A stretch of DNA of 11,232 nucleotides from an uncultured Collinsella sp. (GTDB lineage Bacteria; Actinomycetota; Coriobacteriia; Coriobacteriales; Coriobacteriaceae), in contig CABURV010000057.1 in assembly GCA_902494035.1 (NCBI GenBank), positions 1 to 11,232 on the forward strand. The letters run 5' to 3'. Position numbers and translations under genes: made by a program. Below, in pieces: positions 1-6,332 of this stretch. How positions within the stretch are numbered: the stretch's first letter is position 1; each line of letters opens with the position of its first letter. The notes below the pieces were generated by a model, which saw only the letters and a program-made list of their open reading frames with translations, made no database searches and was not told where the DNA came from.

Positions 1-246
1 ATCATGCAATTCCAGGCCGACCTGCTGGATATCCCCGTGCTGCAATGCGAGACGGTGGAGACCACGGCAATCGGTGCCGCGTACTTGGCGGGTCTTGCCG
101 TCGGCTATTGGGAAGACCTGGAGGAGCTGGAGCAAAATGCCCAGATCGTTAGGACCTTCCTTCCCCACATGTCCGCCGAGCGCCGCGAGCAAAACCTTGC
201 GGGCTGGCGTGATGCAGTCAGGCGCTCGCTCAGCACCGCACAGTAG
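1..246 (+). CDS. glpK: Glycerol kinase, C-terminal fragment (5' end outside window)
   Basis: This is the last 81 codons of glycerol kinase, which uses ATP to phosphorylate glycerol to glycerol 3-phosphate in the cytoplasm. The frame is open from base 1 and ends at TAG 244-246. The visible part matches the end of the FGGY-kinase C-terminal domain: MQFQADLLDIPV, then the ATP-site helix segment TAIGAAYLAGLAVGYW, then a tail with FLPHMSAERRE and AGWRDAVRRS. These line up, from memory, with the same blocks in E. coli GlpK (MQFQSDIL, ALGAAYLAGLAVGFW, AGWKKAVKRA). The gene is cut by the window edge, not broken. Its neighbour upp is unrelated in pathway, and a structured leader separates them. The family call is secure; what lies upstream is unknown. 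Confidence 0.95.
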   Translation: MMQFQADLLDIPVLQCETVETTAIGAAYLAGLAVGYWEDLEELEQNAQIVRTFLPHMSAERREQNLAGWRDAVRRSLSTAQ

Positions 247-292
247 GGCTGCGATGGGCTGCTCGATACAACAAACCGCTAAACTAATGCAT

Positions 293-346
293 GGCGTGCG
301 GCGGCAACATTGCTGCACGCCTTGTCAGCAAGGCCGTTTTGCGGCC
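293..346 (+). promoter_or_regulatory. upp leader with three overlapping hairpins (possible attenuator)
   Basis: Three stems are visible in the RNA sense. Hairpin A pairs 293-302 with 312-321 (10 bp with one G-U). Hairpin B pairs GCCTTG 319-324 with CAAGGC 329-334 around a TCAG loop and is followed by CGTTTTG. Hairpin C pairs 332-336 with 342-346. B shares bases with both A and C, so the stems exclude one another. The arrangement resembles a transcription attenuator, or simply the glpK 3' end. No classical PyrR-binding consensus was recognised. A 12-base perfect palindrome (339-350, containing GCGGCCGC) lies within it. Confidence 0.4.
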
Positions 347-369
347 GCAACGAAAGGGGCAATCAATCC

Positions 370-1017
370 ATGACCGTCACCTACGATGCGTCCCGTGTGA
401 CGCTTGTCGATCACCCGCTCGTCCAGCACAAGCTGTCGATCCTGCGCGACAAAAACACCGGCACCAACCAGTTCCGCCAGCTCGTGCGCGAACTCGCGCT
501 TTTTGACGGCTACGAGGCCATGCGCGACCTGCCTATGGAAGACGTCGAGGTCGAGACCCCCATCACTACCGCCACGTTCAAACAGCTCGCCGGCAAGAAA
601 CTCGCCATCGTGCCCATCCTGCGTGCGGGCCTTGGCATGGTCGACGGCATCCTCGACCTGGTGCCCTCCGCTCGCGTGGGCCACATCGGCATGGAGCGCG
701 ACGAGGTCACCCACGAGCCGCACGAGTATTACTGCAAGATGCCCAAGGATATCGACCAGCGCATCTGCCTGGTCGTCGACCCCATGCTCGCCACGGGCGG
801 TTCGGCCGAGATGGCCATTAGCTACCTGCGCGAGCGCGGTGTCAAGGACATCCGCATGCTGTGCATCGTCGCTGCCCCCGAGGGCCTCAAGTCGCTGACT
901 GAGAAGGACCCTGATGTGCATATCTATACCTGCGCCATCGACGACCATCTCAACGAGGCTGCCTACATCGTTCCCGGCCTGGGCGACGCCGGCGACCGCA
1001 TCTACGGCACGCTCTAG
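370..1017 (+). CDS. upp: Uracil phosphoribosyltransferase
   Basis: The 215-residue protein converts uracil and PRPP to UMP and pyrophosphate in pyrimidine salvage. The ATG at 370 is preferred over the in-frame upstream ATG at 310: GAAAGGGG (352-359) sits about 10 bases upstream of it, and translation from here gives the usual family length of about 208-215. The N-terminus has the expected VTLVDHPLVQHKLSILRDK. The PRPP-binding loop is VVDPMLATGGSAEMAI (about residues 134-149). The uracil-site tail is PGLGDAGDRIYGTL at the very C-terminus. AILRAGLGM-type residues (PILRAGLGMVDG, about 80-91) are also present. It is separated from glpK by a structured leader and from the atp operon by 281 bases, so it is probably its own transcription unit. 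Confidence 0.97.
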   Translation: MTVTYDASRVTLVDHPLVQHKLSILRDKNTGTNQFRQLVRELALFDGYEAMRDLPMEDVEVETPITTATFKQLAGKKLAIVPILRAGLGMVDGILDLVPSARVGHIGMERDEVTHEPHEYYCKMPKDIDQRICLVVDPMLATGGSAEMAISYLRERGVKDIRMLCIVAAPEGLKSLTEKDPDVHIYTCAIDDHLNEAAYIVPGLGDAGDRIYGTL

Positions 1018-1059
1018 TCGCTGGGCTAAGATGGCCGCGGCTGCAAATACGAAGAAACG

Positions 1060-1094
1060 GTGCGCGCGGACGAACAAAAGGCGACCGCGCGCAC
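1060..1094 (+). terminator. Terminator-like hairpin after upp
   Basis: GTGCGCGCGG (1060-1069) pairs perfectly over 10 bp with CCGCGCGCAC (1085-1094) around a 15-base loop, 43 bases after the upp stop. The + strand downstream is only weakly T-rich (TCCTGTT). On the minus strand the stem is followed by CGTTTCTTC. It probably ends the upp transcript, but it is not a textbook intrinsic terminator. Confidence 0.5.
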
Positions 1095-1106
1095 TCCTGT
1101 TAACGG

Positions 1107-1138
1107 ACGTTTTGCCCTGCAGGGTTCGAGAAAAACGT
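1107..1138 (+). promoter_or_regulatory. Nested inverted repeat upstream of atp operon
   Basis: ACGTTTT (1107-1113) and AAAACGT (1132-1138) form a 7-bp inverted repeat. It encloses the perfect palindrome CCCTGCAGGG (1115-1124). The repeat lies about 70 bases before the likely -35 box. It could be a regulator-binding site or a leftover terminator. No known operator was recognised. Confidence 0.3.
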
Positions 1139-1192
1139 ATTACCGTACCTGCGGCATAAAGAAGGTCTTAAGAAAACGAACAGGTGCGTATT

Positions 1193-1211
1193 AACCGATG
1201 CTTTTTCGGTT
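1193..1211 (+). promoter_or_regulatory. Inverted repeat overlapping the atp -35 box
   Basis: AACCGA (1193-1198) pairs with TCGGTT (1206-1211), with a T-rich 7-base spacer. Its right arm overlaps the first two bases of the proposed -35 box at 1210. A bound regulator here would compete with RNA polymerase. A minor terminator of an upstream transcript is the alternative. CGTATTAACCG (1187-1197) also partly repeats CGTATTACCG (1136-1145). Confidence 0.3.
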
Positions 1212-1237
1212 GTACTTTAGCGATTGGCTCGTACAAT
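1210..1237 (+). promoter_or_regulatory. Probable sigma-70-type promoter of the atp operon
   Basis: TTGTAC (1210-1215) and TACAAT (1232-1237) are separated by 16 bases, each matching the housekeeping consensus at four or five of six positions. Transcription would start near 1244, about 55 bases before the proposed atpI-position start codon. No other similarly good pair was seen in 1018-1298. Confidence 0.6.
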
Positions 1238-1298
1238 AGTCACCAATGTTTGGCGGGAACTGTTCTGTGAAGCGTTAAAAAGGAAAGTGAGGACGCCA

Positions 1299-1610
1299 GT
1301 GTTTCAGATAGCCGATCTGCTCGCTATCGTTGCAGGCGCCATCGCGGGCGCAATTGCCTTCCTTCCCTTTGTCTTTACGCTCAAGCCGGTTCTTGACGAT
1401 AAACAGAATGCGGACATGCTCAAGGGTATGGTGAGTCTGGCGGTCTCGGCAATCGCCCTGCTCGTCTTTACCTTGGTTGTGTTTGTGTTGTTCGGAGAGG
1501 CATTTCGCATGTTCCTCCTGGGCGAGGCGATCGGCTTCGTGGCCTTTATGGCCGCCTGCACGGTTCGCGTCGCCAAGGCGCTGCGAGATCCTCATGAGGT
1601 CGAAAGGTAA
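1299..1610 (+). CDS. Small three-helix membrane protein in the atpI position
   Basis: The 103-residue protein has three predicted membrane segments, at about residues 5-27, 43-66 and 70-90, and a basic tail (RVAKALRDPHEVER). I do not recognise its family from sequence. Its place as first gene of an ATP synthase operon, just ahead of atpB, is where atpI sits in many bacteria; AtpI is a small membrane protein thought to help c-ring assembly or ion supply. That role is inferred from position only. I chose GTG 1299 because GAGG (1289-1292) lies six bases upstream. The frame is open back to TTG 1224, but that codon lies between the promoter boxes and cannot be in the mRNA. GTG 1287 has a ribosome site only three bases away. 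atpB starts three bases after this stop. Confidence 0.75.
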   Translation: MFQIADLLAIVAGAIAGAIAFLPFVFTLKPVLDDKQNADMLKGMVSLAVSAIALLVFTLVVFVLFGEAFRMFLLGEAIGFVAFMAACTVRVAKALRDPHEVER

Positions 1611-1613
1611 GTC

Positions 1614-2417
1614 GTGGAAATTTTTGAAAAGCTGCCTGATGAGATTAATCATCTGGTCAGCGAGTTCAGCTCCACCCCTGTCGTGGGCGATCTGAGCTGC
1701 GGCATCACGCAGTACTCGTTTTGGCTGATCGTCTCCACGATCGTGCTCCTGATCGTCCTGGCCGTGTTCAAGAAGAAGCAGACCCTGGTTCCCAAGGGCT
1801 TCTTCGTCAACGGTTTCGAGTACATCATCGAGTACGTCGAGAACGATATCGGCAAGGGTGTCGTGGGTGAGAACTGGAAGAAGCACTTCCCGTTCCTGTG
1901 CTCGCTTTTCCTGTTCATCCTGATCAATAACATGATCGGCCTGATCCCGGGAATGAAGCCCGGCACCGGCGCAATCGGCTCCACCGCCGCACTCGCCATT
2001 TTCGCCTTCGTGTACTTCATCTACTACGGATGCAAGGCTCACGGCGTGATCGGCTACATCAAGAGCCTCGCCCCGCAGGGCGTGAGCTTCCCGATGAACG
2101 TGCTCGTGTGGGTCGTCGAGCTTTTCTCGACCTTCCTGCGCCTCATCACGCTTGCCGTCCGTCTGTTCTGCAACATGTTCGCAGGACACGTGGTCATGGG
2201 CTCGTTCGCCATCATGGCGAGCATGTTCATGCAGCCGCTGCTTCAGCAGGTTTCCGCGGCCCACGCCGTCGGCGCCCTGCCTTCGCTGGCCTGGCTTGCC
2301 ATCCTCATCCTGATCTATGCGATCGAGCTTGTGGTCGGCGCCATCCAGGCTTACGTCTTCACGGTCCTTACCGCCGTGTATGTCTCCGAGGCAGAGGAGG
2401 TCGCGGAGGAGGAGTAG
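1614..2417 (+). CDS. atpB: ATP synthase Fo subunit a
   Basis: The 267-residue polytopic membrane protein provides the two proton half-channels against the c-ring. The GTG start at 1614 follows AAAGG (1603-1607) and lies three bases after the upstream gene. The diagnostic block is LAVRLFCNMFAGH, with the essential arginine at R183 (E. coli R210). The usual RLFGN reads RLFCN here (C186). H192 after AG and E238 in the last helix are the reverse of the E. coli E219/H245 pair, an arrangement known in many other a subunits. Q245 in AIQAYVF matches E. coli Q252. Hydrophobic segments lie at about 35-52, 92-112, 122-140, 160-182, 192-212 and 225-255. The tail is very acidic (EAEEVAEEE). A 124-base gap separates it from atpE. 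Confidence 0.96.
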   Translation: MEIFEKLPDEINHLVSEFSSTPVVGDLSCGITQYSFWLIVSTIVLLIVLAVFKKKQTLVPKGFFVNGFEYIIEYVENDIGKGVVGENWKKHFPFLCSLFLFILINNMIGLIPGMKPGTGAIGSTAALAIFAFVYFIYYGCKAHGVIGYIKSLAPQGVSFPMNVLVWVVELFSTFLRLITLAVRLFCNMFAGHVVMGSFAIMASMFMQPLLQQVSAAHAVGALPSLAWLAILILIYAIELVVGAIQAYVFTVLTAVYVSEAEEVAEEE

Positions 2418-2429
2418 TCTTCCGTTCGT

Positions 2430-2445
2430 GCCTTAAAGGTAAGGC
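2430..2445 (+). promoter_or_regulatory. Short hairpin after atpB
   Basis: GCCTTA (2430-2435) pairs perfectly with TAAGGC (2440-2445) around an AAGG loop, 12 bases after the atpB stop. It has no T-run, so it is unlikely to terminate. It may mark mRNA processing or stability between atpB and atpE. Confidence 0.35.
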
Positions 2446-2505
2446 AATTCGTTAAACCGCCGGTGCCCGTACCCATGGAGCCCGGCAGTTATAAAAAGGT
2501 TATCC

Positions 2506-2525
2506 TGCGTGAAATAAGACACGCA
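2506..2525 (+). promoter_or_regulatory. Hairpin just upstream of the atpE ribosome-binding site
   Basis: TGCGTG (2506-2511) pairs with CACGCA (2520-2525) around an A-rich 8-base loop. It ends five bases before AAGGAGG (2531-2537), the strongest Shine-Dalgarno match in the window. Subunit c is needed in many copies per complex, and an enhanced atpE initiation region is known in E. coli. A similar role here is inferred. Confidence 0.4.
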
Positions 2526-2541
2526 CGACAAAGGAGGAATC

Positions 2542-2736
2542 GTGGGAGTTATCGGTTACGGTCTCGGTGTTATCGGCGCTGGTCTTGCTATCGGCCTGTC
2601 TGCTCTGGGTGCTACGGGTGCTATGGCCCGTCAGCCTGAGGTCCAGGGCCGCGTGTTCACCGTCTTCATCATGGGCTCCGCTTTCGGCGAGGCTCTGGCT
2701 CTGATCGGCTTCGTTGTCGCGCTGATCGTTAAATAG
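2542..2736 (+). CDS. atpE: ATP synthase Fo subunit c
   Basis: This is the ring-forming proteolipid, 64 residues, two helices joined by the polar loop ARQPE (29-33). The ion-carrying carboxylate is E50 in GSAFGEALAL. GTG 2542 is the only possible start: AAGGAGG lies four bases upstream and the frame is closed by TAA at 2515-2517 with no other start between. The protein is short for the family (about 70-85), with the shortening at the N-terminus. Aligned by eye to the sodium-binding Ilyobacter ring, the Gln ligand of helix 1 is I17 and the Ser after the carboxylate is A51. The sodium ligands are therefore missing and proton coupling is predicted. atpF follows after 15 bases. Confidence 0.96.
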   Translation: MGVIGYGLGVIGAGLAIGLSALGATGAMARQPEVQGRVFTVFIMGSAFGEALALIGFVVALIVK

Positions 2737-2751
2737 CACGGAGCGTCAAGT

Positions 2752-3354
2752 ATGAATCTTTCATCCCAGAAGAGCGCGATCGCACTCTCCGCGTCCGCGG
2801 CCGCGCTGCTCATGCCGGTTTCCGCGTTCGCCGAGGACGGCGCCGCCGGTGCGGACATCCTCATCCCTAAGATGGCGGAGTTCATCCCGGCGCTTATCGC
2901 CTTCCTGATTATCTGGATCGTGCTGGCCAAGGTCGCCCTGCCGGGCATCATGAAAACCATGGAGGAGCGCGGCAAGAAGATCGAGGAGAGCCTCGACGAG
3001 GCCGAGAAGACCAAGCAGGAGGCTATCGCCAAGCGCGCTGAGTCCGACTCGATCGTCACCGACGCCCGTCGTCAGGCTGCCGACATCGTTCTCGAGGCCC
3101 GTAAGGACGCCGAGTCCGAGCGTGCCCGTATCATCGAGGCTGCTCACAAGGAGGCCGAGGAGATCATCGCCAAGGCCCATACGACCGTCGAGGACGAGCG
3201 CAAGTCCATCTACGCCGGTGCCGCGAGCTCCATCGCCGACCTGTCCGTTGCCGTCGCCACCAAGATCGTGGGCGAGGCACTCGAGGACGATGCCGAGCAG
3301 AAGAAGCTCATCGAGCGCTACATCCAGGAAGCAGGTAGCCTGAATGCCGACTAG
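2752..3354 (+). CDS. atpF: ATP synthase Fo subunit b with N-terminal signal-peptide-like extension
   Basis: This 200-residue protein is the peripheral-stalk subunit that holds F1 against Fo. ATG 2752 follows ACGGAG (2738-2743). Residues 1-27 look like a Sec signal peptide: a lysine at 7, a hydrophobic Ala/Leu core at about 9-22, and a PVSAFA cleavage motif before ED. There is no lipobox cysteine. The true membrane anchor follows at 44-63 (FIPALIAFLIIWIVLAKVAL). Residues 67-178 form a long charged helix rich in Glu, Lys, Arg and Ala, as expected for the dimeric stalk. E. coli b is 156 residues, and the extra length here is mostly at the N-terminus. Removal of the signal would leave an outside N-terminus and an inside C-terminus, the normal topology. 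The gene overlaps atpH by 11 bases. Confidence 0.95.
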   Translation: MNLSSQKSAIALSASAAALLMPVSAFAEDGAAGADILIPKMAEFIPALIAFLIIWIVLAKVALPGIMKTMEERGKKIEESLDEAEKTKQEAIAKRAESDSIVTDARRQAADIVLEARKDAESERARIIEAAHKEAEEIIAKAHTTVEDERKSIYAGAASSIADLSVAVATKIVGEALEDDAEQKKLIERYIQEAGSLNAD

Positions 3355-3820
3355 CCGCTATCAGGACAAGGTGCTCGAGACCTACGCGCGTTCCCTTTTG
3401 GAAGCCGCCAAGGCCGAGAACCATGTGTTCGAGGACCTCGAGATGGTCGAGCGTTTGGCTTCTGCCAGCCCCGAGATCATCGCCGTGCTCGACACCATGT
3501 CCAAGCGCGACCAGCTCGACCTTCTTCCCAAGGTGGCAGCTGCCTTTAAGTATGTTGCCGAGGAAGACGAGGATGTAGTGGGCGTGACCGTCACCACGGC
3601 GATCCCGCTCGACGACGAGCTGCGTCAAACCATCACTAAGAAATGCGAGAAGGACTTCGGCCGCAAGGTATTCCTTATCGAGCAGGTCGACCCGTCTATC
3701 GTGGGCGGCCTGGTGCTCGAGGCCCGCGGCGAGCGTCGTGACATTTCCGTCAAGACGCAGCTGCGTATCGCGCAGGAGACCCTCGCAAACTCTGCTAATT
3801 CGTACGGAGGTGAAGCCTAA
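3344..3820 (+). CDS. atpH: ATP synthase F1 subunit delta
   Basis: The 158-residue delta (OSCP-type) subunit joins the top of the alpha3beta3 head to the b stalk. The N-terminal domain is helical and opens with RYQDKVLETYARSLLEAA, the typical start of this family. The C-terminal domain ends with the conserved block PSIVGGLVLEARGERRDISVKTQL. It is slightly shorter than the usual 175-180 residues. ATG 3344 lies inside the end of atpF, giving an 11-base overlap that suggests coupled translation with the b subunit it binds. Its TAA shares one base with the ATG of atpA. Sequence identity in this family is low, so the call rests on the C-terminal block and on position. Confidence 0.93.
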   Translation: MPTSRYQDKVLETYARSLLEAAKAENHVFEDLEMVERLASASPEIIAVLDTMSKRDQLDLLPKVAAAFKYVAEEDEDVVGVTVTTAIPLDDELRQTITKKCEKDFGRKVFLIEQVDPSIVGGLVLEARGERRDISVKTQLRIAQETLANSANSYGGEA

Positions 3821-5418
3821 TGTCCGAAACCCTCAATGCCCAGGATATCGCCAAGAAACTGCAGGAGCAGCTCACGAGCCTCTCCGCGACGGTCGATACG
3901 CATGAGGTTTCAACGGTCGACGAGGTAGGCGACGGCATCGCGCGCGTCTCCGGCCTCAAGAGCGCCATGGCAGGCGAGCTTCTGGAGTTCAAGAGCTCCG
4001 ATACCGGTGAGACCGTCTTCGGCCTTGCCCAGAACCTTGACCGTGACGAGGTCGGCGCCGTTCTGTTCGGTGCCGTCGACTCCATCAAGGAAGGCGACGA
4101 GTGCCGCACCACTGGCCGCATTATGGATATCCCCGTGAGCCGTGCCATGCTCGGCCGCGTCGTCAATCCGCTCGGCCAGCCCATCGACGGCCTGGGCGAC
4201 ATCGTCGCCACGCACCGTCGCCCCATCGAGTTCAAGGCTCCCGGCGTCATCGATCGTACCCCGGTGTGCGAGCCGGTTCAGACCGGTCTGCTCGCTATCG
4301 ACTCCATGGTGCCTATTGGCCGCGGTCAGCGTGAGCTCATCATCGGCGACCGTAAGACCGGTAAGACCGCCATCGCCATCGACGCTATCCTCAACCAGCG
4401 CGGCAAGGGCATGGTCTGCATCTATGTCGCCATCGGCCAGAAGGCCTCCACGGTTGCCAACATCCGTGAGACCCTCGCTCAGCACGGTGCGCTCGACTAC
4501 ACCATCATCGTTTCGGCCACTGCTGCCGATTCCGCCCCTATGCAGTACATCGCGCCTATGGCCGGTGCCGCTATTGGCGAGTTCTTCATGTACAACGGCG
4601 AGGACGGCAAGCCCGCCAGCGAGACCAACCCCGGTGGCCACGTGCTCGTCATCTACGATGACCTGTCCAAGCAGGCCGTGGCCTACCGTCAGATGTCGCT
4701 GACGCTGCATCGTCCGCCCGGACGCGAGGCCTATCCTGGCGACATCTTCTACCTGCACTCTCGTCTGCTCGAGCGTGCCGTCAAGATGTCCAAGAAGAAC
4801 GGTTACGGCTCCATGACAGCCCTGCCGATCATCGAGACCCAGGACGGCGACGTCTCGGCCTACATTCCGACCAACGTCATTTCCATTACCGATGGTCAGA
4901 TCTACCTGCAGTCCGAACTCTTCTTCCAGGGCCAGCGCCCGGCAGTCGACGTGGGCATTTCCGTGTCCCGCGTCGGTGGCGATGCGCAGACCAAGGCCAT
5001 GAAGCAGGTCGCCGGCAACCTCCGCCTGGACCTCGCTTCCTATCAGGAGCTCGCTGGCTTTACGCAGTTTGGCTCCGACCTTGACGAGGCTACTCAGAAG
5101 CAGCTGACCCATGGTGCCCGCATGACCGAGCTCCTTAAGCAGCCGCGCTACAAGCCGTTTGAGGTTGGCGAGCAGATCGTTACGCTGTTCGCTGGCAACG
5201 AGGGCTTCCTGGATGACCTGGAGATCGCCGACGTGCTGCCTTTCCGTGCCGAGCTCATCGAGTACATGGACAATGGCTTTGGCTCGCTGCTCGACAAGGT
5301 TCGCGCCAAGAAGATCGATGATGACACCAAGGCTGAGCTCTTGCGCGTCATCGGCGACTTCAAGCAGCAGTTCATGGCCAAGCACCATTCGGATGTTTCT
5401 GGATCAGAGGAGAACTAA
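3820..5418 (+). CDS. atpA: ATP synthase F1 subunit alpha
   Basis: The 532-residue protein is the non-catalytic nucleotide-binding subunit of the F1 head. GGAGGTGA (3806-3813) precedes the ATG, whose A is the last base of the atpH stop. An N-terminal helix and beta-barrel domain covers about 1-95. The P-loop is GDRKTGKT at 176-183 (E. coli has Q where K179 stands). The Walker B region is HVLVIYDDLSKQA (274-286). PPGREAYPGDIFYLHSRLLERA (299-320) is highly conserved. The arginine finger that reaches the beta site is R384 in GISVSRVGGDAQTK. Compared from memory with E. coli and Bacillus, there are about 12 extra residues (about 261-272) just before Walker B. The C-terminal helical domain runs from about 395. 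It is the centre of the operon. Confidence 0.98.
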   Translation: MSETLNAQDIAKKLQEQLTSLSATVDTHEVSTVDEVGDGIARVSGLKSAMAGELLEFKSSDTGETVFGLAQNLDRDEVGAVLFGAVDSIKEGDECRTTGRIMDIPVSRAMLGRVVNPLGQPIDGLGDIVATHRRPIEFKAPGVIDRTPVCEPVQTGLLAIDSMVPIGRGQRELIIGDRKTGKTAIAIDAILNQRGKGMVCIYVAIGQKASTVANIRETLAQHGALDYTIIVSATAADSAPMQYIAPMAGAAIGEFFMYNGEDGKPASETNPGGHVLVIYDDLSKQAVAYRQMSLTLHRPPGREAYPGDIFYLHSRLLERAVKMSKKNGYGSMTALPIIETQDGDVSAYIPTNVISITDGQIYLQSELFFQGQRPAVDVGISVSRVGGDAQTKAMKQVAGNLRLDLASYQELAGFTQFGSDLDEATQKQLTHGARMTELLKQPRYKPFEVGEQIVTLFAGNEGFLDDLEIADVLPFRAELIEYMDNGFGSLLDKVRAKKIDDDTKAELLRVIGDFKQQFMAKHHSDVSGSEEN

Positions 5419-5423
5419 GCCCC

Positions 5424-6332
5424 ATGGCCAACCTTCGCGACATTAAGAAGCGAATCTCCTCGGTTACCACGACCAAGCAGATCACGCGCACGATGGAGAT
5501 GGTCTCTACGGCCAAGATCCGTCGTGCCCTCGATCGCTCCAAGCAGGCCGAGCCCTATAAGGAGGCGCTGACCGACGTCATGTTGACGGTCGCCGGCGAC
5601 GCCTCCTGTTCGGGCACCGATCCCATGCTGCAGAAGCATGAGAGCGTCAAGCATGGCCTGATTGTCGTTATTGCCTCGGACCGCGGCCTTGCCGGCGGTT
5701 TCAATACGACGGTGGAGCGCACGGCCGAAAAGCTCGCCGCTTCTTGGGCGAACGACGGCATCGAGTGCGAGATCATCGCGTGCGGGCGTAAGCCGGCCAC
5801 GTATTTCCGCGACCGCGCAAACGTTGTCATGCACTTTGAGGGCAACTCCTCTGAGCCCGATTTCAATCAGGCCCGCATGATCTCCTCTCATATCTGCGAT
5901 GCGTATCGTGCCGGTGAGCTTGACCGTGTCGAGCTTGTCTACCACCACGCCAAGAACCGCGTGGATCAGGAGCTTCGCGTCGAGCATCTGTTGCCGCTCG
6001 ACCCCGAGATGATCGCTATGGCCCACGGTCCGCGTAAGAACGAGACCGACGCCCCTAAGCGCATCTCGTCCACGTTCGAGTTCGTGCCCTCTCCCGAGCA
6101 TGTTCTCGGCAAGCTTGTGCCGTCTTATATCCTGACGGTCATCTACCAGGCCCTGATCGATTCGGCGGCTGCCGAGCAGGGTGCACGCCGCAAGGCCATG
6201 CACTCCGCGACGGAAAACGCCACCGCGATCATCTCGACCCTTACCCGCACGTATAGTCGCGTGCGCCAGGCTTCGATCACGACCGAGATTAACGAGATCG
6301 TCGGCGGAGCCTCAGCATTGGAGGAACAGTAA
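5424..6332 (+). CDS. atpG: ATP synthase F1 subunit gamma
   Basis: The 302-residue central rotor shaft couples c-ring rotation to the catalytic sites. AGAGGAGA (5406-5413), inside the end of atpA, is the ribosome site for ATG 5424. The N-terminal coiled-coil helix begins ANLRDIKKRISSVTTTKQITRTMEMVSTAKIRRA-like (about 2-35). The Rossmann-like centre carries the hallmark SDRGLAGGFN (85-94). The C-terminal helix contains EQGARRKAMHSATENA and RQASITTEINEIVGGASAL, the standard gamma signature. The usual YNR of that helix reads YSR here. The length is a little above E. coli (287), with the difference in the middle region. Its TAA overlaps the ATG of atpD by one base. Confidence 0.97.
   Translation: MANLRDIKKRISSVTTTKQITRTMEMVSTAKIRRALDRSKQAEPYKEALTDVMLTVAGDASCSGTDPMLQKHESVKHGLIVVIASDRGLAGGFNTTVERTAEKLAASWANDGIECEIIACGRKPATYFRDRANVVMHFEGNSSEPDFNQARMISSHICDAYRAGELDRVELVYHHAKNRVDQELRVEHLLPLDPEMIAMAHGPRKNETDAPKRISSTFEFVPSPEHVLGKLVPSYILTVIYQALIDSAAAEQGARRKAMHSATENATAIISTLTRTYSRVRQASITTEINEIVGGASALEEQ

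Noticed and set aside
310..369. 20-residue N-terminal extension of upp from ATG 310
   Set aside because: It runs through the leader hairpins, lacks a ribosome site and exceeds the normal family length. ATG 370 has a good site.
914..1159. 81-codon + strand open frame overlapping the end of upp
   Set aside because: Out of frame with upp, running into the terminator-like hairpin, with no ribosome site.
1224..1298. N-terminal extension of the atpI-position gene from TTG 1224
   Set aside because: The codon lies between the -35 and -10 boxes, has no ribosome site, and adds a non-membrane stretch. GTG 1299 has a well-placed GAGG.
1275..2264. 329-codon minus-strand open frame opposite atpB
   Set aside because: Its His/Asp/Glu-rich translation is typical of antisense reading of membrane-protein codons. 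atpB is certain.
3910..5388. 492-codon open frame on the minus strand opposite atpA
   Set aside because: Shadow of atpA codon bias, with no ribosome site or domain.
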